Of a DNA stretch of 64,000 nt, positions 49,355-57,698 are shown one piece after another (within the stretch, counting starts at the first letter, position 1; each line of letters starts with the position of its first letter). The position numbers and the translations under genes are program-made. A model generated the notes under the pieces. That model had not been told where the DNA came from, did not search any database, and saw only the letters and a program-made list of their open reading frames with translations. Source of the DNA: Motiliproteus sp. MSK22-1 (GTDB lineage: Bacteria; Pseudomonadota; Gammaproteobacteria; Pseudomonadales; Balneatricaceae); assembly GCF_001968815.1 (NCBI RefSeq), contig NZ_MIEQ01000072.1:1-64000 (forward strand), in the 5' to 3' direction.

Positions 49355-49645
49355 ATGGGCGTAAGAGTTACCCTAAATTGTCAAATCAAGCCAGATCAGT
49401 TTCGGTCACTGCTACCTTTTTTAGAGGAGAATTTGCCTAACGTCAGAAGCTTTAAAGGCTGTATGAAAGTCAATGTATTGTTTGACAAAGAAAACACCGA
49501 GATGCTTTTGGATGAAGAATGGATCGAGATCGAAAACCATCAGTCCTACATAAAACACATTGAAGGTAATGGTGTTCTCGCTAGACTGGGGGCTTTTATG
49601 GTGTCGCCTCCTCAGATAAAGTACTTTGAAATGATAGAGATATAG
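49355..49645 (+). CDS. Antibiotic-biosynthesis-monooxygenase-like (ABM) small protein
   Basis: The protein has 96 residues from ATG 49355, fixed by AGGAGA 6 bp upstream. It has a single dimeric alpha-beta barrel module: VRVTLNCQIKPDQFRSLLPFL, a GCMKVNVLFD strand and EEWIEIENHQSYIKHIE. Family members are small oxygenases or hydrolase-like enzymes of quinone and haem metabolism, often unassigned. It is probably controlled by the preceding AraC-type gene. Confidence 0.75.
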   Translation: MGVRVTLNCQIKPDQFRSLLPFLEENLPNVRSFKGCMKVNVLFDKENTEMLLDEEWIEIENHQSYIKHIEGNGVLARLGAFMVSPPQIKYFEMIEI

Positions 49646-49901
49646 CTTTTTTGTTGGCTGCAGGTATCTATATACTCTGTACGTGGAATATAGTTTGAAC
49701 TCGTTAACCCGGAATACTGCTTACTGCCTTGTGAATCCGGGTTAGCTTGTTCCTAACACTCTTTCCTCTCTCCAGCGGGCAAATATAATAGAGACTGGAT
49801 ACAGTGAAATTGGTCGATAGGTATAGGATTCGTAACTGCGATACCGCTTCGGGATCAAATGGCCAGACTAGCCGAATATAGTGACGTTTAAGGATTGAAC
49901 C

Positions 49902-50432
49902 ATGAAAGCTCAACCGATACTGAAAACAGAGCGACTGCTCTTAAGACCCTTTGTGGCCGATGATGCAACGAGAGTTGAATTACTAGCCGGTGATAAGAAA
50001 ATCGCTGATGTAACGGCAAATATCCCCCACCCATATCCAACAGGCCTGGCTAACCGCTGGATATCAGAGCAGAACTCAAAGTGGCAGCGGGGGGAGCTTG
50101 CATCATTTGCGATAACGTTACTAGATACCAGAGAGCTGATCGGCAGCATTTCCATTATGAGTATCAGTGATCAGAGCGGGGAACTGGGTTATTGGGTTGG
50201 GACTGAATATTGGGGTAGGGGGTTTTGTACTGAAGCCAGTAAAAAAGTGGTGGAGTTTGGCTTCGGCACGTTAAAACTTAACCATATTCATGCCCATCAC
50301 CTCCGTCGAAATCCTGCTTCCGGAAAAGTACTGTTAAATTCCGGTTTCCAGCACCTGGGGTCTGGTGAGTCCGAGTGTGGTTATCGCAAAAATAAAGAAA
50401 TGACAGAGCGCTACAGTATCGTTTTAGAGTAA
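49902..50432 (+). CDS. GNAT acetyltransferase, RimJ/RimL type
   Basis: The protein has 176 residues. It has the family opening ILKTERLLLRPFVADDA, acceptor-side ELGYWVGTEYWGRGFCTEA (acetyl-CoA pyrophosphate loop) and the C-terminal HLRRNPASGKVLLNSGFQ. It transfers acetyl groups to an N-terminal or small-molecule amine in the cytoplasm. The substrate is unknown. It is followed by a 300-bp gap that begins with a 35-nt dispersed repeat. Confidence 0.88.
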   Translation: MKAQPILKTERLLLRPFVADDATRVELLAGDKKIADVTANIPHPYPTGLANRWISEQNSKWQRGELASFAITLLDTRELIGSISIMSISDQSGELGYWVGTEYWGRGFCTEASKKVVEFGFGTLKLNHIHAHHLRRNPASGKVLLNSGFQHLGSGESECGYRKNKEMTERYSIVLE

Positions 50433-50450
50433 GAGCACTGCTCTAGGGTT

Positions 50451-50485
50451 CGCTGAGAACACAATGGACTTATTCGAAGGTTCCC
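50451..50485 (+). repeat. 35-nt dispersed repeat, copy 1 (inverse of 54911-54945)
   Basis: The sequence from 50451 to 50485 contains AATGGACTTATTCGAAGG. The reverse complement of 54911-54945 matches it at 32 of 35 positions. The copies face each other 4.4 kb apart. The surrounding 50433-50732 interval holds no gene apart from this repeat. Confidence 0.75.
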
Positions 50486-50732
50486 ACGCCAACTTGTGGC
50501 CCTTATCGACTATCTTATGAATCAAAGAAGAAGTTTTGCGGGCCCCGGTAAAGCTGTAATCCATTGATATTCAGTCTGAATTGATCTTACTCACAAGCCG
50601 AATTGATCTTCCTCATAAATAGCATCCAAGTCCGCTTTAGCTACGCTGTACTTCTGGTAGATTGGTCCCTGATGGGTTAACCCCGGTTTTCTGGACCGAG
50701 GGTGTTCCGGTATTTTATCCAGGAGGGATACC

Positions 50733-50945
50733 ATGAACAGCAGTGCTTCGGGCGCTCGTGTTTTTATTAATATGTCTATCGATGAAAAAAATGAACTTGT
50801 AGTGAAACTAAAGTCTCAAGGTTGTCGTGAAATTGAGCAGAGCTTGACTCCCGGGCGGCATGAATACTGTGCCGACTCCTGGAATCCAGATCCTCTCGAT
50901 CCCGGTAGCAGGGTGCTATGGATTGTGAAAATAGGTCCAGAGTAA
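50733..50945 (+). CDS. Hypothetical 70-residue protein
   Basis: The protein has 70 residues from ATG 50733 behind a strong AGGAGGG at ideal spacing, which argues that it is translated. The sequence runs from ARVFINMSIDEKNELVVKL to a C-terminal WNPDPLDPGSRVLWIVKIG; no signal peptide, helix-turn-helix or membrane segment was found. No family is recognised. It is followed by a good stem-loop at 50995-51032. Confidence 0.6.
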   Translation: MNSSASGARVFINMSIDEKNELVVKLKSQGCREIEQSLTPGRHEYCADSWNPDPLDPGSRVLWIVKIGPE

Positions 50946-50994
50946 GTCATAGTGCCGCATCATAGCGGATCAATGTTTACGTTATAAATACAAT

Positions 50995-51032
50995 GCCTGA
51001 GGTGCTTCTCATCAGCTTCGATGGCCTCAGGC
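50995..51032 (+). terminator. Stem-loop terminator after the 70-residue gene
   Basis: GCCTGAGG (50995-51002) pairs with CCTCAGGC (51025-51032) around a 22-nt loop, followed by a T-rich stretch (TTTGTTTTCTGG). It lies between the small rightward gene and the leftward carboxymuconolactone decarboxylase-like gene. Confidence 0.6.
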
Positions 51033-51092
51033 TAGCTTTGTTTTCTGGCTGTTTGTTTTTACAACTGTTCCTGTAACGGTGTTTGTGCCGCG

Positions 51093-51482
51093 TTATGGCG
51101 CTTCGATAATATTGCGCTCGATAAATACTTCTTTAGCGACAAACATCCCATTAAGGGATGCTGGAAAACCTGCGTAAACCGCCATTTGAATAATGACTTC
51201 TACAATTTCTTCAGGTTCGCAGCCCACATTTAATGCTCCATTGATATGTACATTCAGTTGAGGGTGGCAATGACCTAAAGCTGTTAATGCTGCTACTGTA
51301 ATCAGTTCTCTGCTTTTTAGATCAAGCCCCGGACGTTGGTAGATATCACCAAATGGAAACTCTATCGTATATTTTGCTAAATCTGGAGCTATTGATGCCA
51401 AGCTATCAATCACCTTTTGTCCTGCCTCACCGTCGACTTCAGTCAGCTTTTTAAGGCCTGATTCAAATCGTTGATTTTTCAT
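51093..51482 (-). CDS. Carboxymuconolactone decarboxylase-family protein
   Basis: The protein has 129 residues. The CMD core [30 protein letters not shown] contains the conserved His/Cys region, and [18 protein letters not shown] is the second helix. Members range from gamma-carboxymuconolactone decarboxylase to AhpD-like redox proteins; only one cysteine is in the motif, so a CxxC peroxidase role is unlikely. A MerR-type promoter lies directly upstream and the MerR gene is the next gene, so it is probably an inducible target. Confidence 0.88.
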   Translation of the reverse strand: MKNQRFESGLKKLTEVDGEAGQKVIDSLASIAPDLAKYTIEFPFGDIYQRPGLDLKSRELITVAALTALGHCHPQLNVHINGALNVGCEPEEIVEVIIQMAVYAGFPASLNGMFVAKEVFIERNIIEAP

Positions 51483-51524
51483 TAAAACCTCTCCTGTCAG
51501 TTATCCAGCTGATGCTGTGATGTA

Positions 51525-51555
51525 ACCGTACAGGTTAGAGTGTGCTCTAAGTCAA
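51525..51555 (-). promoter_or_regulatory. MerR-type promoter with 19-bp spacer driving the CMD gene
   Basis: On the minus strand TTGACT (51555-51550) and TACGGT (51530-51525) are separated by 19 bp. The spacer contains the dyad TAGAGCACACTCTA (51536-51549). Long-spacer promoters with a central dyad are the hallmark of MerR-family activation. Confidence 0.75.
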
Positions 51556-51920
51556 GCTTTCAAATCGGTGTGGATAAGTCCTGCGTAATAGTCGATTTTC
51601 TCTTCAAGTTTTTGCAGATGATTATTTTCCAGCGCAATTTTATTTTTCAATGTTATGGCGTGCTCCTCCAGCATACGCATTCTTTGCTCGGAGGTATGCT
51701 CACCTTTCTCTCGTAGCTCCGCATATTTGCGGATATTTTCAATAGTCATCCCTGTCTCTTTTAGCCGCTTGATAAACCTGGCCCATGCAACATCTGATTC
51801 TGTAAAGGCACGATGCCCACTCGAATTTCGTTTTATACTTCTTAGCAGGCCTGCTTTTTCGTAATATCGGATAGTATAAGGGGAAAGTTCTGTGACTTTA
51901 GAAAATGCCTTAATATTCAT
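51552..51920 (-). CDS. MerR-family transcriptional regulator
   Basis: The protein has 122 residues. The N-terminal MerR HTH is clear: KAFSKVTELSPYTIRYYEKAGLL, then GHRAFTESDVAWARFIKRLKETGM. A dimerising coiled coil follows (MRMLEEHAITLKNKIALENNHLQKLEEK). There is no cysteine metal-binding tail, so it probably senses a small organic molecule or stress, as AdhR/NmlR relatives do. It activates the CMD gene through the adjacent long-spacer promoter. Confidence 0.9.
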   Translation of the reverse strand: MNIKAFSKVTELSPYTIRYYEKAGLLRSIKRNSSGHRAFTESDVAWARFIKRLKETGMTIENIRKYAELREKGEHTSEQRMRMLEEHAITLKNKIALENNHLQKLEEKIDYYAGLIHTDLKA

Positions 51921-51957
51921 ATGATTGTGTGTTTTTCTATGGGGTTTCGGAGACTGG

Positions 51958-52542
51958 CTACGGGGCTGCTATCAATACCTGTGCTGTAGTCCATGCTTGC
52001 TGTGCCGCTTGCTTATCTCCCATAACATGGGCCCGGACAATGGCTCCTTCTACCAGCAGGGAAAGGCTTGTGTTGAGAGATTGGGCCGCTTTTTCTTCGC
52101 TTTGAATAATCCGGCATTGTTGCAGCAGTAACTCGCAAACCTGTTGTTTGTGGGTCCTGCATTGACCATAGATATTGCAGTCATGACGGTTATATTCAGC
52201 ACTGGTGTTGATAAAAAAACAGCCTTTAAAGGGGCTTAATAATTCGACACGTTCGTTGATCCAGTCATCCAGTGAGGAAAAAATTCTCTCAATACTTGCT
52301 CTTCCTGGATCTACCTCAGCTATCTGACTTTGCAGCCAATTGAGAAATAGTCTGCTGCGATATTCTACCGTTGCTGCAATCAACTCCTCCTTACTGGAGA
52401 AATAGCTATAGAGTGTTTTTTTGGCTATCCCTGATGTTTTGAGTACCTCATTGATACCTACGGCATGAATACCTCGCTCATAGAATAAACTTAGCGCTGT
52501 TTCAATCAGTTGAGTTCGCTTATCAAGGATTAGGGTTGGCAT
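51958..52542 (-). CDS. TetR-family repressor, NemR/AcuR-like
   Basis: The protein has 194 residues from ATG 52542 (GTG 52587 would overlap the operator side). HTH: TQLIETALSLFYERGIHAVGINEVLKTSGIAKKTLYSYFSSKEELI. The C-terminal ligand domain contains CFFINTSAEYNRHDC and two Cys near CNIYGQC, possible electrophile sensors. A TAGAC/GTCTA dyad sits 49 bp upstream, suggesting autoregulation. Confidence 0.88.
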   Translation of the reverse strand: MPTLILDKRTQLIETALSLFYERGIHAVGINEVLKTSGIAKKTLYSYFSSKEELIAATVEYRSRLFLNWLQSQIAEVDPGRASIERIFSSLDDWINERVELLSPFKGCFFINTSAEYNRHDCNIYGQCRTHKQQVCELLLQQCRIIQSEEKAAQSLNTSLSLLVEGAIVRAHVMGDKQAAQQAWTTAQVLIAAP

Positions 52543-52590
52543 TGTTTTGGTTGCTCTCTGATAAAGCTGTTGGAAAGAGTTTGACACAAG

Positions 52591-52606
52591 TAGACAGGTT
52601 GGTCTA
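52591..52606. promoter_or_regulatory. TetR-type operator
   Basis: TAGACAGGTTGGTCTA is a dyad with TAGAC and GTCTA half-sites, close to the NemR-type box known from E. coli (TAGACC with GGTCTA). It lies upstream of the TetR-family gene. Confidence 0.7.
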
Positions 52607-52666
52607 TGTGTTGGCTACAAGTCATCAGTCTGGCTTGAACGAGCTTCAGGCGGCAGGAATCTTTGG

Positions 52667-52688
52667 CAGGCGCTTTAAAAAGCGCCTG
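52667..52688. terminator. Ten-bp hairpin between TetR and rsgA genes
   Basis: CAGGCGCTTT (52667-52676) pairs with AAAGCGCCTG (52679-52688) with a very short loop. It lies between the leftward rsgA stop (52791) and the leftward TetR start, so it probably terminates rsgA. Confidence 0.5.
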
Positions 52689-52790
52689 GAAAGTCTTGAA
52701 AACTGAATAGTAGTTAATGGGAACAGCGACAGCTTCCGGCCGCTCGCTGATCCCAATTGTTATTATCAGACACACATACTAAGAGGCGCT

Positions 52791-53831
52791 TTAGCCTTTT
52801 TTGCGTTGCCTTGATTCTGATAGAACCGAACGATAATAATGGCCCAAGTTTCGATCTCTGGCGCGCTTTTCTGCCAGGCTTGCCGAGTTCAACGCTTGTT
52901 CTCGCATCAACTTGAGGTAGTTATCCAACCGACGTTTATCCAGCATTTTACTGCCAACAGCCGCCTGAATAGCACAGCCGGGCTCGTTCTGATGATGACA
53001 GTCGGTGAATCGACACTGGCTTGCCAGTTCACTGATTTCAGCGAAGGTTTCTTCAACACCCTTCTCACAATCCGTAAGCTGTAGCTCCCTCATACCAGGA
53101 GTATCCAGCAACAATCCACCCATCGGCATCAGATGAAGTGAGCGAGCAGTTGTGGTGTGACGGCCTTTGCTGTCTTCCTCACGAATTGATCCGGTCTCCT
53201 GCGTTGCCAACCCCAGCAGAGTATTAACCAGGGTTGATTTACCAACACCGGACGAGCCCAGAAAAGCTACGGTCCTACCGATGCTGCACCAGGATTCAAG
53301 TACTTCGACACTGGTTGGGTCAAGGCTATTGATTGCTTCAACCATTAACAAAGAGTCGAGAGATTGAACCTGTTCTACATAGGAGACTGGGTTTTCGCAA
53401 CAATCTGATTTTGTTAATACCACCACTGGTTCAACTGCTGCTTCATTTGCCAGTGCCAAATAACGTTCAATCCGATTGAGATTAAAGTTACTGTTCAGTG
53501 AACAAACGATAAATACAGTATCAACATTGGCAGCAATAAGCTGTCTGACAACTTTATTTCCGGATGCCTTTCGCGAAAATAAAGACAAACGCTCCAGCGA
53601 CCTGTAAATCTGACCGCTGTCCTCCAGCAATACCCAGTCACCGACGGTCAATACCGGCATTGCAGAGATCAGAGGTAATGTTTGTTTACCCTGTTCCGTG
53701 AGTATCTCAAGGTTTGATCGATGCTGCCCGATAACACGACCAACGGTATAGGTCTCGGACTCTTCAAGTGTCAGTTGTTGTTGGAAATAAGGTTTCCAGC
53801 CCAGTTGAGTTAGGGAAAAAGAAATAGTCAT
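52791..53831 (-). CDS. rsgA: Ribosome small-subunit-dependent GTPase RsgA (YjeQ)
   Basis: The protein has 346 residues with the circularly permuted GTPase: an N-terminal OB-like domain, G4 VVLTKSD before G1 [19 protein letters not shown]2 region with [12 protein letters not shown] and G3 [10 protein letters not shown]. The C-terminal zinc finger has [14 protein letters not shown]. It checks and helps mature the 30S subunit in the cytoplasm. In E. coli it is often near psd/orn, unlike here. It is longer at the N-terminus than minimal family members only by a few residues. Confidence 0.95.
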   Translation of the reverse strand: MTISFSLTQLGWKPYFQQQLTLEESETYTVGRVIGQHRSNLEILTEQGKQTLPLISAMPVLTVGDWVLLEDSGQIYRSLERLSLFSRKASGNKVVRQLIAANVDTVFIVCSLNSNFNLNRIERYLALANEAAVEPVVVLTKSDCCENPVSYVEQVQSLDSLLMVEAINSLDPTSVEVLESWCSIGRTVAFLGSSGVGKSTLVNTLLGLATQETGSIREEDSKGRHTTTARSLHLMPMGGLLLDTPGMRELQLTDCEKGVEETFAEISELASQCRFTDCHHQNEPGCAIQAAVGSKMLDKRRLDNYLKLMREQALNSASLAEKRARDRNLGHYYRSVLSESRQRKKG

Positions 53832-54226
53832 TAGAACCCCTGACGCTTACAAAGCGCCTAGAAAAACAATTCATCAAGGGGGCGTTGGAGTGCCCCGGTT
53901 CAGTCACCGGGCAGCAGGATTTTAAGCGTGTTACTTGCTTACTGCCCGGAAAGTGTTGATTACAATCATGAGTGCTCTCCAGTTGGGGTTGCTTATGAAG
54001 TCTGTCTACCGAAAAACAGGTCTGCCGGACTCTATTAATCGAAGCTAATTTAATTTATCAGAACAATCGGGTCTGTTCAATAAACTCTGCTCCTGTCATG
54101 ATTGAAGCCGGGTTTCTGAATCGATTATCTTTCGATCAGGAGCTTGCAACTCATCAGACTTTCAATGATTCGATTTTTAACGACTCAAGAGAAAGGATTC
54201 AAAATTAAAGCGGAAAGGAGAGAACT
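53832..54226. other. 395-bp intergenic region
   Basis: No gene is supported here. A short GC-rich stem (CCCGGT with ACCGGG, near 53900) and two CCCGG words are visible, but no long dyad or clear promoter. A GGAAAGGAG ribosome site at about 54213 serves the next gene. Confidence 0.4.
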
Positions 54227-54751
54227 GTGACCGTTAAATTGTTAAGGGACGTATTGATTTCAAAGGGGCCACTGGAAAAGTACTTTGAAGGACATGTCCC
54301 TGCCAACCTCTGGCGTACCCTCTGCGTTGAGAATAATGATGCTTCGTTAGATATGCCAGCGCAGGGCTACGTTTTGTCCAACGGGAGACCCAGGCCCGCA
54401 AATATTGAGATCACCCTGAAGAATGGCGTTAAATGGCTGAGTATTAATGACAGACCCACAACGGTCAGCCCTTTTATCAATGCGGGCAGAACACCCAGTA
54501 AAGAGGCCGGATACTACAAATTGCCTAAAGGCTCTGTTATCCCTGCCGGATTGGCCATTGTTGAAGATCAGGGGAGTAGTCATCTTGCTTCACCACAATA
54601 CTCAATAGCGCCTGCTTTCGATATGTCGCTTGAGCAGTTTAGAATTATTCTGCGATCACTGGAGCAGCATGCCGTTCTAGAACAGCATGTTGTTGAAGCA
54701 TTAGATGCTAACGCAGAATCAGAAGATAAGGCGCCTGATACCAGCCTGTAG
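54227..54751 (+). CDS. Possible Tse2-like ADP-ribosyltransferase toxin domain protein
   Basis: The protein has 174 residues, GTG start behind AAAGGAG. The stretch YYKLPKGSVIPAGLAIVEDQ, then SPQYSIAPAFDMSLEQF and the preceding PRPANIEITLKNGVKW, follow the order of motifs in Pseudomonas Tse2 (IPDGTDIPPDLKVKQD, THYTIMPAKPM). Tse2 is a cytotoxic T6SS effector with an ADP-ribosyltransferase-like fold. Here there is no adjacent candidate immunity gene in the same direction and no secretion gene, so it may be an orphan, harmless relative or need an immunity encoded elsewhere. Recognition is by eye from remembered sequence. Confidence 0.5.
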   Translation: MTVKLLRDVLISKGPLEKYFEGHVPANLWRTLCVENNDASLDMPAQGYVLSNGRPRPANIEITLKNGVKWLSINDRPTTVSPFINAGRTPSKEAGYYKLPKGSVIPAGLAIVEDQGSSHLASPQYSIAPAFDMSLEQFRIILRSLEQHAVLEQHVVEALDANAESEDKAPDTSL

Positions 54752-54852
54752 ATAGGTTATCTTTTAAGTGGAACAGCATTGATGTCGATATTTCCGATAG
54801 CTTTTTTTTGAAATATGATCTGTAGTAGAGCTAAGACCCTTATCCGTTGGGT

Positions 54853-54873
54853 GGCGCCTGTGGTTTTGGCGCC
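54853..54873 (+). terminator. GGCGCC stem-loop after the Tse2-like gene
   Basis: GGCGCC (54853-54858) and GGCGCC (54868-54873) form a 6-bp GC-only stem around TGTGGTTTT, followed by TTGTTC. It lies about 100 bp after the gene stop. Confidence 0.45.
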
Positions 54874-54910
54874 TTGTTCAGGAGGTTTCTATTACAGTCA
54901 GCTAAAGATA

Positions 54911-54945
54911 GGGAGCCTTCGAATAAGTCCATTATGTTCTCTGCG
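54911..54945 (-). repeat. 35-nt dispersed repeat, copy 2 (inverse of 50451-50485)
   Basis: The reverse complement of this stretch matches 50451-50485 with 3 mismatches in 35. Both copies are intergenic. No transposase lies between them, so an insertion-sequence end pair is unlikely. Confidence 0.75.
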
Positions 54946-54972
54946 AGCCATGGGGATTTGTTCACCGGCTCC

Positions 54973-55278
54973 TTAGCTATTGACTGATGTCTGTAACGGT
55001 TCAATAACCTGTATCGTCACGCTGTCGGGTTCCAGCAATGCCATCAGTGCTGTCAGAGAGCTTTTATTAGCCATCAGTTCATTGGATGCATGGGCGTTCT
55101 CAACTGAATCCCAGTAATAGACATCCACCCAGCGTCCGTTAGCATCTTTTCCTGTTGATTGTTCAAGAAAGCCCGGAAGATTCTTAAGGTCAGGAACCAA
55201 ATTATTCAGGGCAGCAATCATGTCTTTATCAGCAGTATTGTCTTTGGCGTTCCAGCTTACGATTTCAATTACAGGCAT
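54973..55278 (-). CDS. ABM-like small protein, alpha-beta barrel
   Basis: The protein has 101 residues from the second of two adjacent ATGs (55278). PVIEIVSWNAKD, LPGFLEQSTGKDANGRWVDVYYWDSVENAHAS and a short C-terminal sheet fit the dimeric alpha-beta barrel fold of ABM/DABB proteins. It may act on a small oxidised metabolite. It is divergent from the LysR gene at 55399 and is its probable target. Confidence 0.75.
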   Translation of the reverse strand: MPVIEIVSWNAKDNTADKDMIAALNNLVPDLKNLPGFLEQSTGKDANGRWVDVYYWDSVENAHASNELMANKSSLTALMALLEPDSVTIQVIEPLQTSVNS

Positions 55279-55398
55279 CAAGATTTCTCCAAGAGTGGGT
55301 AAAGTCAGGCTTAGTTGAACCAGGCTGAATCTTATTTGATTATAATTTGTAGATAATCATATGATTTGAGATTGCACTATTCTCATATAGGAACGAAT

Positions 55399-56280
55399 GT
55401 GGACGTATTTGATCGGTCTTTGTTATTCAAGTCAGTGGTGGATCAAGGATCTTTGGCTGCCGCTGCTCGTCAGATGTCAATCAGTCCGTCTGTTGTAAGT
55501 AAGCGCTTAGCTGAATTGGAACGGCATCTTGATGTTCAGCTGTTGCGGCGTACGACCAGAAGAATTTCACTGACGGAGGCGGGGGAGCGCTTCTACGGTC
55601 AGATTCGCTGTCTTAGTCGACAGTGGCAAACCCTGCTTGATGAAACAACGGATCTGGGGCAAGAACCAAAAGGGCAGTTAGTGATTGCAGCACCACAGCC
55701 GGTTTTGAGTCGTGTTCTGATGCCGCTTGTCTCGGAATTCAGGCGCCAGTATGAGTCTATTGAATTGATTCTTCAGTCGGTTGTTTATGAGCAGTTACCC
55801 CTGTTCGATGCAGACTTGTCCGTATGCCGACAGTTGCAAGGTTTCAACTCTGCAGAAATGGTAGGGGTCCCCTTATGTGAATACAGGAACAGTCTGTATG
55901 CATCCGAATTATATCTGCAACGGCAGGGTGGACCCGGGGGAATTGAAGAGCTAGCCAGCCATCAATGCCTGGTGTATGGATTGGAGGGGAAGGGCACATG
56001 GGCGTTCGCATCGGGTCAGCAAGTCATGGTGTCTGGTGCGCTACGGACTAATAATACAGAGGTGATTATTCAGGCAGCGGCTCAACATCAGGGGGTTGCA
56101 TATATTCCGGAAGTGATTATTCGGGACGAATTAGTTCGTCGTCAGCTGGTGCCCGTCCTGCCAGAGCAGCACAGTGACCCCTTTCAGGTCTACTGTTACT
56201 ACCAAAAAATGGACTATGTACCTGTTAAAGTACGGCTATTTATTAATTTTCTGAAAGATCATTTACCGGAGATTATCTGA
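55399..56280 (+). CDS. LysR-family transcriptional regulator
   Basis: The protein has 293 residues from GTG 55399, chosen because AGGAA lies 6 bp upstream; the TTG 33 bases earlier has none. HTH: LLFKSVVDQGSLAAAARQMSISPSVVSKRLAELERHLDVQLL, with RTTRRISLTEAGERFY, the usual pattern of aromatic-compound LysR regulators. The effector domain starts near residue 90. It probably regulates the divergent ABM-like gene. Confidence 0.88.
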   Translation: MDVFDRSLLFKSVVDQGSLAAAARQMSISPSVVSKRLAELERHLDVQLLRRTTRRISLTEAGERFYGQIRCLSRQWQTLLDETTDLGQEPKGQLVIAAPQPVLSRVLMPLVSEFRRQYESIELILQSVVYEQLPLFDADLSVCRQLQGFNSAEMVGVPLCEYRNSLYASELYLQRQGGPGGIEELASHQCLVYGLEGKGTWAFASGQQVMVSGALRTNNTEVIIQAAAQHQGVAYIPEVIIRDELVRRQLVPVLPEQHSDPFQVYCYYQKMDYVPVKVRLFINFLKDHLPEII

Positions 56281-56369
56281 ACCGTTCTGATTAAAAAGTT
56301 ACGCTAATCCATCAGGCCATGACAACAAACAGGGGTCATGCCCTTGCCAGGGCGGAGCTAAGGGGGCGG

Positions 56370-57695
56370 TTAACGGTCTGCCTGCCTGCGCTGAATGTCA
56401 CTGGATATTGTACGTGTCGGGAAGTGGCAACTGAAGGTACTTCCTTTTCCTGGAGTACTTTGAATATCCATATGCGCATCGTGGCGAAGTAATACGTGTT
56501 TTACGATGGCAAGGCCCAATCCAGTGCCGCCGCTGGCGGTCGAACGACTATAATCAACGCGATAAAACCGTTCGGTTAAACGGGAGAAGTGGCTGGGGTC
56601 TATGCCAATGCCATTGTCCTTAACAGCGAAGTGGCCCCCCCGCTGATCGGTCCACCAGTTGAGTTCTATCAGCCCACCGTCTGGGGTGTACCTTACGGCA
56701 TTGTATACGAGGTTGGAAAGAGCGCTGAGAACCTCCTTCTCTGATCCGATTAACCAGCCTGGCGGTTCAATATTCAATTGAATTTCGAGCTGTTTACCCT
56801 GCCGCTGGGCCAGTTGCTGCGCATCTGATCGAATTTCAGTCAGCAACTGTTGCAGATCGATCTGGGTTTCTTCCTCCACCTGAGTGCCTGTTTCGAGTCG
56901 TGATAGCATCAGCAAATCGTTGACTAAGTTGCCCATGCGCTTCGCCTGGCTCAGCATCTGATCCATACCTTTCTCTATGGGGGAGGGGAGCTGTTGGCGT
57001 TGTTCCAAAAAGGTTTCCAGGTAGCCCTGAACAACCGTCAGAGGTGTTTTCAGCTCATGAGAAACGTTACCGAGAAAATCGCGACGCATGGCTTCCAGTT
57101 TATGTATGCGAGTGACATCACGAACAATCAGCAGACGATCGTTTCGGGCGAATTCGGTGATGGTAAACTGTAGAGATATTTCCTGATCCAGCGGTGAAGT
57201 TAGCTCCAGTGGGGTCGAATAACTGCGGTTACGAAAGTAACGAATAAAATTAGGGTCTCTGATCAGATTTATGATGGGCTGGCGTTGATCCTGGGGGCGT
57301 TTGAATCCCAACATACGCTTTGCGGCCGCGTTCCACCAATCCAGATTTCCCTGTGCATCCAGCATGACAACCCCTTCTTTAAGGGCTGTGGTGGATTTTT
57401 GTACCCGCTTGAGAATGGCTTTCAGCTGCGCCTGAGACTCTCTATGGCGTTTTTGTTCACGATAAATATCGTCAAAAATCTTGCTCCAAAGTCCTGATCC
57501 CTCGGGGACTTCCTGGTCTGAGTTTCTGCCCAGCCAGCTGCTGAGTCGATGAAGCTGATGATAATGCCAACCCAGCACGCCCACCAGAATCAGAACCATT
57601 CCCCAGGCAATAGAGCCAAACAGGCTGCCCAGCAGCGCACCTGCAATCAGACTGAGAGTCAGCGATTTAAGGTAATAAGAAAGCATTGGGTTCAA
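56370..57695 (-). CDS. phoR: Phosphate regulon sensor histidine kinase
   Basis: The protein has 441 residues: two N-terminal transmembrane helices (about 8-45), a PAS domain (VMLDAQGNLDWWNAAAKRML), HisKA with phospho-His in LGNVSHELKTPLTVVQGY and HATPase with DNGIGID and GGTGLGLAI. It lacks a large periplasmic domain, as expected for PhoR, which senses phosphate through PstSCAB-PhoU. It is 3 bp downstream of phoB. Confidence 0.94.
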   Translation of the reverse strand: MNPMLSYYLKSLTLSLIAGALLGSLFGSIAWGMVLILVGVLGWHYHQLHRLSSWLGRNSDQEVPEGSGLWSKIFDDIYREQKRHRESQAQLKAILKRVQKSTTALKEGVVMLDAQGNLDWWNAAAKRMLGFKRPQDQRQPIINLIRDPNFIRYFRNRSYSTPLELTSPLDQEISLQFTITEFARNDRLLIVRDVTRIHKLEAMRRDFLGNVSHELKTPLTVVQGYLETFLEQRQQLPSPIEKGMDQMLSQAKRMGNLVNDLLMLSRLETGTQVEEETQIDLQQLLTEIRSDAQQLAQRQGKQLEIQLNIEPPGWLIGSEKEVLSALSNLVYNAVRYTPDGGLIELNWWTDQRGGHFAVKDNGIGIDPSHFSRLTERFYRVDYSRSTASGGTGLGLAIVKHVLLRHDAHMDIQSTPGKGSTFSCHFPTRTISSDIQRRQADR

Positions 57696-57698
57696 AAG

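Noticed and set aside
50451-54945. Large transposon bounded by the 35-nt inverted repeats
   Set aside because: The interval contains rsgA and ordinary regulators but no transposase, and no target-site duplication was visible.
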